Origin: Candidatus Wallbacteria bacterium
Lineage (GTDB): Bacteria > Muiribacteriota > UBA6191 > JACPRK01
Reading direction: 5' to 3'
Assembly (NCBI GenBank): GCA_016199905.1
Contig: JACQFU010000348.1
Span: 1 to 8,750, forward strand
Length of the DNA: 8,750 bases
Shown here: positions 7,304-8,750 of the stretch, piece after piece
How positions within the stretch are numbered: position 1 is the stretch's first letter
Layout: the number at the start of each line of letters is the position of its first letter
Position numbers and translations under genes: made by a program
The notes under the pieces: generated by a model
Databases searched by the model: none
What the model was told of the DNA's origin: nothing
Seen by the model: only the letters and a program-made list of their open reading frames with translations

Positions 7304-7349
7304 GCAGAGGGTCTGTGACCCTCTGCCAGGGTTCGGGGCAGAGCCCCGA
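7304..7349. repeat. Hairpin pair B (two perfect triloop inverted repeats)
   Basis: The first is GCAGAGGGTC / GACCCTCTGC with loop TGT (7304-7326), a perfect 10-base stem. The second is TCGGGGC-AGA-GCCCCGA (7333-7349), a perfect 7-base stem. Their centres are 26 bases apart. The second is followed on the plus strand by a five-T run (7356-7360) after six bases, only loosely terminator-like. For lexA (minus strand) these lie 60-105 bases past the stop codon and could act as 3' structure. Confidence 0.75.
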
Positions 7350-7408
7350 CACAACTTTTTCAGTTCTGACTCATGGGCATTGGGTTTAACCCCAGACCCG
7401 GGCCCTTC

Positions 7409-8041
7409 CTATCGATAGCGTCGAATCACGCCCACGACCTTGCCTTCGATGGTGAATCCGCCCGAGTCGGGGGCGAAGACCAGAGGCCGCATCGACGAAT
7501 TCTCGGGTTCCAGAACGATTTCGGAGCCCCGTCGGCGGAAGCGCTTGACCGTCGCGTCGTCGCCGACCAAGGCCACCACGATGTCGCCGTCCTGCGCGGT
7601 CTGCTGGGGACGAACGATGACCAGGTCGCCTTCCTGGATGCCGGCTTCGATCATGCTCTCGCCCTGCACCTCGAGCGCGAAGGCCGCTTCGGGCCCAAAG
7701 ATGGTCTCGTCGAGGTCGAGGTGGCGGCCCGTTTCCTCTGCCTGGGCAAGGATGGGCTTTCCGGCGGCCACCCGCCCCAGCACGGGGAGGCGGCGGAGCC
7801 GGTCGCGCAGGCGGGCGATCTCCTGCAGGCCGACGACGTGGATCGAGCGCGCTTTTTCCGGGTTGTGGGAGATGAAGCCCTTGCGCTCCAGCTCGCGCAG
7901 ATGGCGAAACACGCTGTTGGTGGACGAGACGCCCATCTCCTGGCCGATCTCACGGATCGTGGGCGGCAAGCCCGTGGACTGGATGTGCGTCACCAGGTAG
8001 TCGAGCACCGCGCGCTGGCGGCCGGTCAACGTCTGCGTCAT
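7409..8041 (-). CDS. lexA: LexA SOS-response repressor / self-cleaving S24 peptidase
   Basis: The product is 210 residues, normal LexA length. Residues 1-70 form the winged-helix DNA-binding domain, beginning LTGRQRAVLDYLVTHI, then PPTIREIGQEMGVSS and the recognition region TNSVFRHLRELERKGFI. The scissile Ala-Gly bond is A93-G94 in GRVAAGKPI. The catalytic serine is S129 in GESM and the lysine is K166 in TVKRF; GDLVIV and GDIVVAL are the usual peptidase strands. LexA represses DNA-damage genes; RecA filaments on single-stranded DNA trigger its self-cleavage. The ATG at 8039-8041 has AGGAGG six bases upstream. The promoter carries a LexA operator over the expected transcription start, so autorepression is expected. 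The gene ends in TAG, followed by a hairpin-rich region. All key residues are present, so it should be functional. Confidence 0.97.
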   Translation of the reverse strand: MTQTLTGRQRAVLDYLVTHIQSTGLPPTIREIGQEMGVSSTNSVFRHLRELERKGFISHNPEKARSIHVVGLQEIARLRDRLRRLPVLGRVAAGKPILAQAEETGRHLDLDETIFGPEAAFALEVQGESMIEAGIQEGDLVIVRPQQTAQDGDIVVALVGDDATVKRFRRRGSEIVLEPENSSMRPLVFAPDSGGFTIEGKVVGVIRRYR

Positions 8042-8047
8042 CTTGCC

Positions 8048-8053
8048 CCTCCT
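8048..8053 (-). promoter_or_regulatory. lexA ribosome binding site
   Basis: AGGAGG on the minus strand lies six bases before the ATG at 8039-8041, a near-ideal Shine-Dalgarno that fixes the start. Confidence 0.85.
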
Positions 8054-8061
8054 GGGTTACT

Positions 8062-8073
8062 GAACGGATGTTC
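8062..8073 (-). promoter_or_regulatory. LexA operator (SOS box, GAAC-N4-GTTC type)
   Basis: The minus strand reads GAAC-ATCC-GTTC, a perfect inverted repeat of the half site GAAC. This is the form known from Bacillus and other Gram-positive LexA proteins, unlike CTG-N10-CAG of E. coli. It starts five bases downstream of the -10 element and covers the predicted transcription start, the expected place for repressing lexA itself. Confidence 0.8.
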
Positions 8074-8078
8074 ACCTC

Positions 8079-8107
8079 ATCATAACGACAAAATACTCGG
8101 AATGCAA
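8079..8107 (-). promoter_or_regulatory. lexA promoter, sigma-70-like
   Basis: On the minus strand a -35-like TTGCAT (8102-8107) is separated by 17 bases from a -10 TATGAT (8079-8084). The -10 is five of six to consensus; the -35 is weak. The SOS operator lies just downstream. The -10 overlaps the TGA (8080-8082) of the upstream regulator, so the promoter is embedded in that gene's 3' end. Confidence 0.65.
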
Positions 8108-8691
8108 GCGCAAATTGTGTGATTGGCTCCGCGGCCCCGACCCTTGGGGGCGACGATGCCGGCTCGGGCCAGGCGTCTCAACGCGCGGAGGGCGCCGGAG
8201 CGCGACAACCCGAAGCGGCGGCGCAAGTCCCGATTGGTGACGCGACCGCGAGAGGCCGCCCAGAGCGCGATTCCGGAGGCATCGGCGGTTCCGGAGGGAG
8301 CGAAGTCGGCCTCGTCCTGGATCCACCTGAGGGGGACGGCGGGGTTGAGCGCGTAGCCCCGGCGCCGGCGCAGGAGGCGGCCGGGCGCGCGCGGCGGGTC
8401 GTGGAGCATCCGGCGCAGGCGGGCCAGGTTGTAGCTCAAGCGAGAGTCGTCGGCCCTTCCGCGGTAAGGCACGCCCCAGGCGGCCTCGAAGAGCACCTGA
8501 CGGCTCACGGTAAGGCCGGGACGCCCCAGAAGCGTCTCCAGCAGCCGGAAGGGCACCTCGTCGCCCAGGGCGTCGACCGGGCGGCGTCCTGCCAGCGAGA
8601 CGGTCTTTAGTACGCTGTTCACAACGAGTTCGCTTGTTTCCACGAGCGCCCGGCGAGTGGCGGCGGGCGAGGGGTTTCGACTGAAGATCAC
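8080..8691 (-). CDS. Regulator with OmpR/PhoB-type winged helix plus a second winged helix
   Basis: The product is 203 residues from the GTG at 8689-8691, which has AAGGAGG eight bases upstream. Residues ~22-117 resemble the OmpR/PhoB C-terminal DNA-binding fold (Trans_reg_C): FRLLETLLGRPG, then VSRQVLFEAAWGVP, then DDSRLSYNLARLRRML and the wing RRRRGYALNP. No receiver domain precedes it. Residues ~138-193 form a second helix-turn-helix of the MarR/ArsR/DeoR kind: GRVTNRDLRRRFGLSRSGAL, then LRRLARAGIVAPKGRGRG. Two DNA-binding modules without an obvious sensor is uncommon; target genes are unknown. The frame stays open upstream to the window edge, so a longer form is possible, but the strong RBS favours this start. 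It ends 38 bases before lexA on the same strand, so readthrough transcription into lexA is possible. An SOS link is not shown. Confidence 0.8.
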   Translation of the reverse strand: MIFSRNPSPAATRRALVETSELVVNSVLKTVSLAGRRPVDALGDEVPFRLLETLLGRPGLTVSRQVLFEAAWGVPYRGRADDSRLSYNLARLRRMLHDPPRAPGRLLRRRRGYALNPAVPLRWIQDEADFAPSGTADASGIALWAASRGRVTNRDLRRRFGLSRSGALRALRRLARAGIVAPKGRGRGANHTICACIPSILSL

Positions 8692-8699
8692 GCTTTCGG

Positions 8700-8706
8700 C
8701 CTCCTT
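8700..8706 (-). promoter_or_regulatory. Ribosome binding site of the double winged-helix regulator
   Basis: AAGGAGG on the minus strand lies eight bases before the GTG at 8689-8691. This supports that start over a longer frame that remains open to the window edge. Confidence 0.7.
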
Positions 8707-8750
8707 GGCTCCAAGGGCGAGCCGCAGGGCACCAAAGCAGGGTCTCTGCC

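Larger units (their letters stand above)
7143..7391. mobile_element. Candidate MITE/REP-like non-autonomous repeat element
   Basis: The ends carry imperfect inverted repeats. CCCAATACCTATGA (7151-7164) matches the reverse complement of 7371-7384 (CCCAATGCCCATGA) at 12 of 14 positions, with partial similarity outward (GGTTT at 7143 and the complement of AACC at 7388-7391). Between them lie four triloop hairpins in two pairs and a central spacer with no gene. It sits between lexA and the remnant region and encodes nothing plausible. The structure is typical of short non-autonomous elements or REP/BIME-like units, but only one copy is visible and I see no target-site duplication. It also lies downstream of lexA and could affect its mRNA end. 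Confidence 0.45.
6777..7408. other. Gene-poor spacer between lexA and the pilin-like gene
   Basis: No intact gene is seen in these ~630 bases. Contents in order: RBS of the pilin-like gene, a TPR-like remnant (-), a short plus-strand coding-like scrap ending TGA at 7136-7138, then the hairpin-bearing candidate element at 7143-7391. The mix of gene scraps and a repeat suggests a site of past deletion or insertion. Confidence 0.6.

Noticed and set aside
7179..7349. CRISPR array suggested by regularly placed palindromes
   Set aside because: The four hairpins have different sequences, so there is no repeated direct unit with spacers.
7373..8122. Plus-strand open frame of 249 codons covering lexA
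   Set aside because: It is an antisense shadow of lexA, whose sense protein has all catalytic residues and a good RBS.
8119..8610. Plus-strand open frame of 163 codons
   Set aside because: It is antisense to the double winged-helix regulator, which has two clear HTH signatures and a strong RBS.

Overview
The window is GC-rich bacterial DNA holding two large surface or secreted proteins and a regulatory block. The source cannot be fixed from the sequence. A Gram-negative-type envelope is suggested by a C-terminal Gly/Cys–hydrophobic–Arg sorting tail on the large protein and by type IV pilin/type II secretion-like repeats. The LexA operator, however, has the GAAC-N4-GTTC form classically described in Gram-positives. 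Three genes use GTG starts, and several have strong Shine-Dalgarno sites.

From 1 to 5379 (+) there is one very long reading frame, already open at the left edge. It encodes a surface protein with CARDB-like Ig-fold domains (about 1-987), then thirteen PKD-like repeats (about 988-5208), then a cysteine-containing CTERM-type sorting signal (5254-5367). The frame is cut by one in-frame amber codon at 4912-4914, inside the last repeat. The same frame then continues through the rest of that repeat and the sorting signal to a TGA. This looks like a nonsense mutation, a sequence error or readthrough, and it would decide whether the protein can be anchored.

From 5380 to 5849 there is a convergent intergenic stretch with no supportable gene. 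From 5850 to 6776 (-) lies an exported 308-residue protein made of three tandem copies of a domain resembling the globular head of a type IV pilin or type II secretion pseudopilin. It has a Sec signal peptide instead of the N-terminal pilin helix.

From 6777 to 7408 there is no intact gene. The stretch holds a TPR-like coding remnant (-), a short (+) coding-like scrap, and a candidate non-autonomous repeat element of about 250 bp (7143-7391) with imperfect terminal inverted repeats and four tight triloop hairpins arranged as two pairs.

From 7409 to 8041 (-) is lexA, the SOS repressor, with cleavage site, catalytic Ser/Lys pair, promoter, SOS operator and ribosome binding site all visible. Immediately upstream on the same strand (8080-8691) is an unusual regulator with two winged-helix modules. 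The lexA promoter is embedded in its 3' end. LexA should repress its own promoter until DNA damage triggers self-cleavage. Nothing visible ties the surface proteins to the SOS block functionally.
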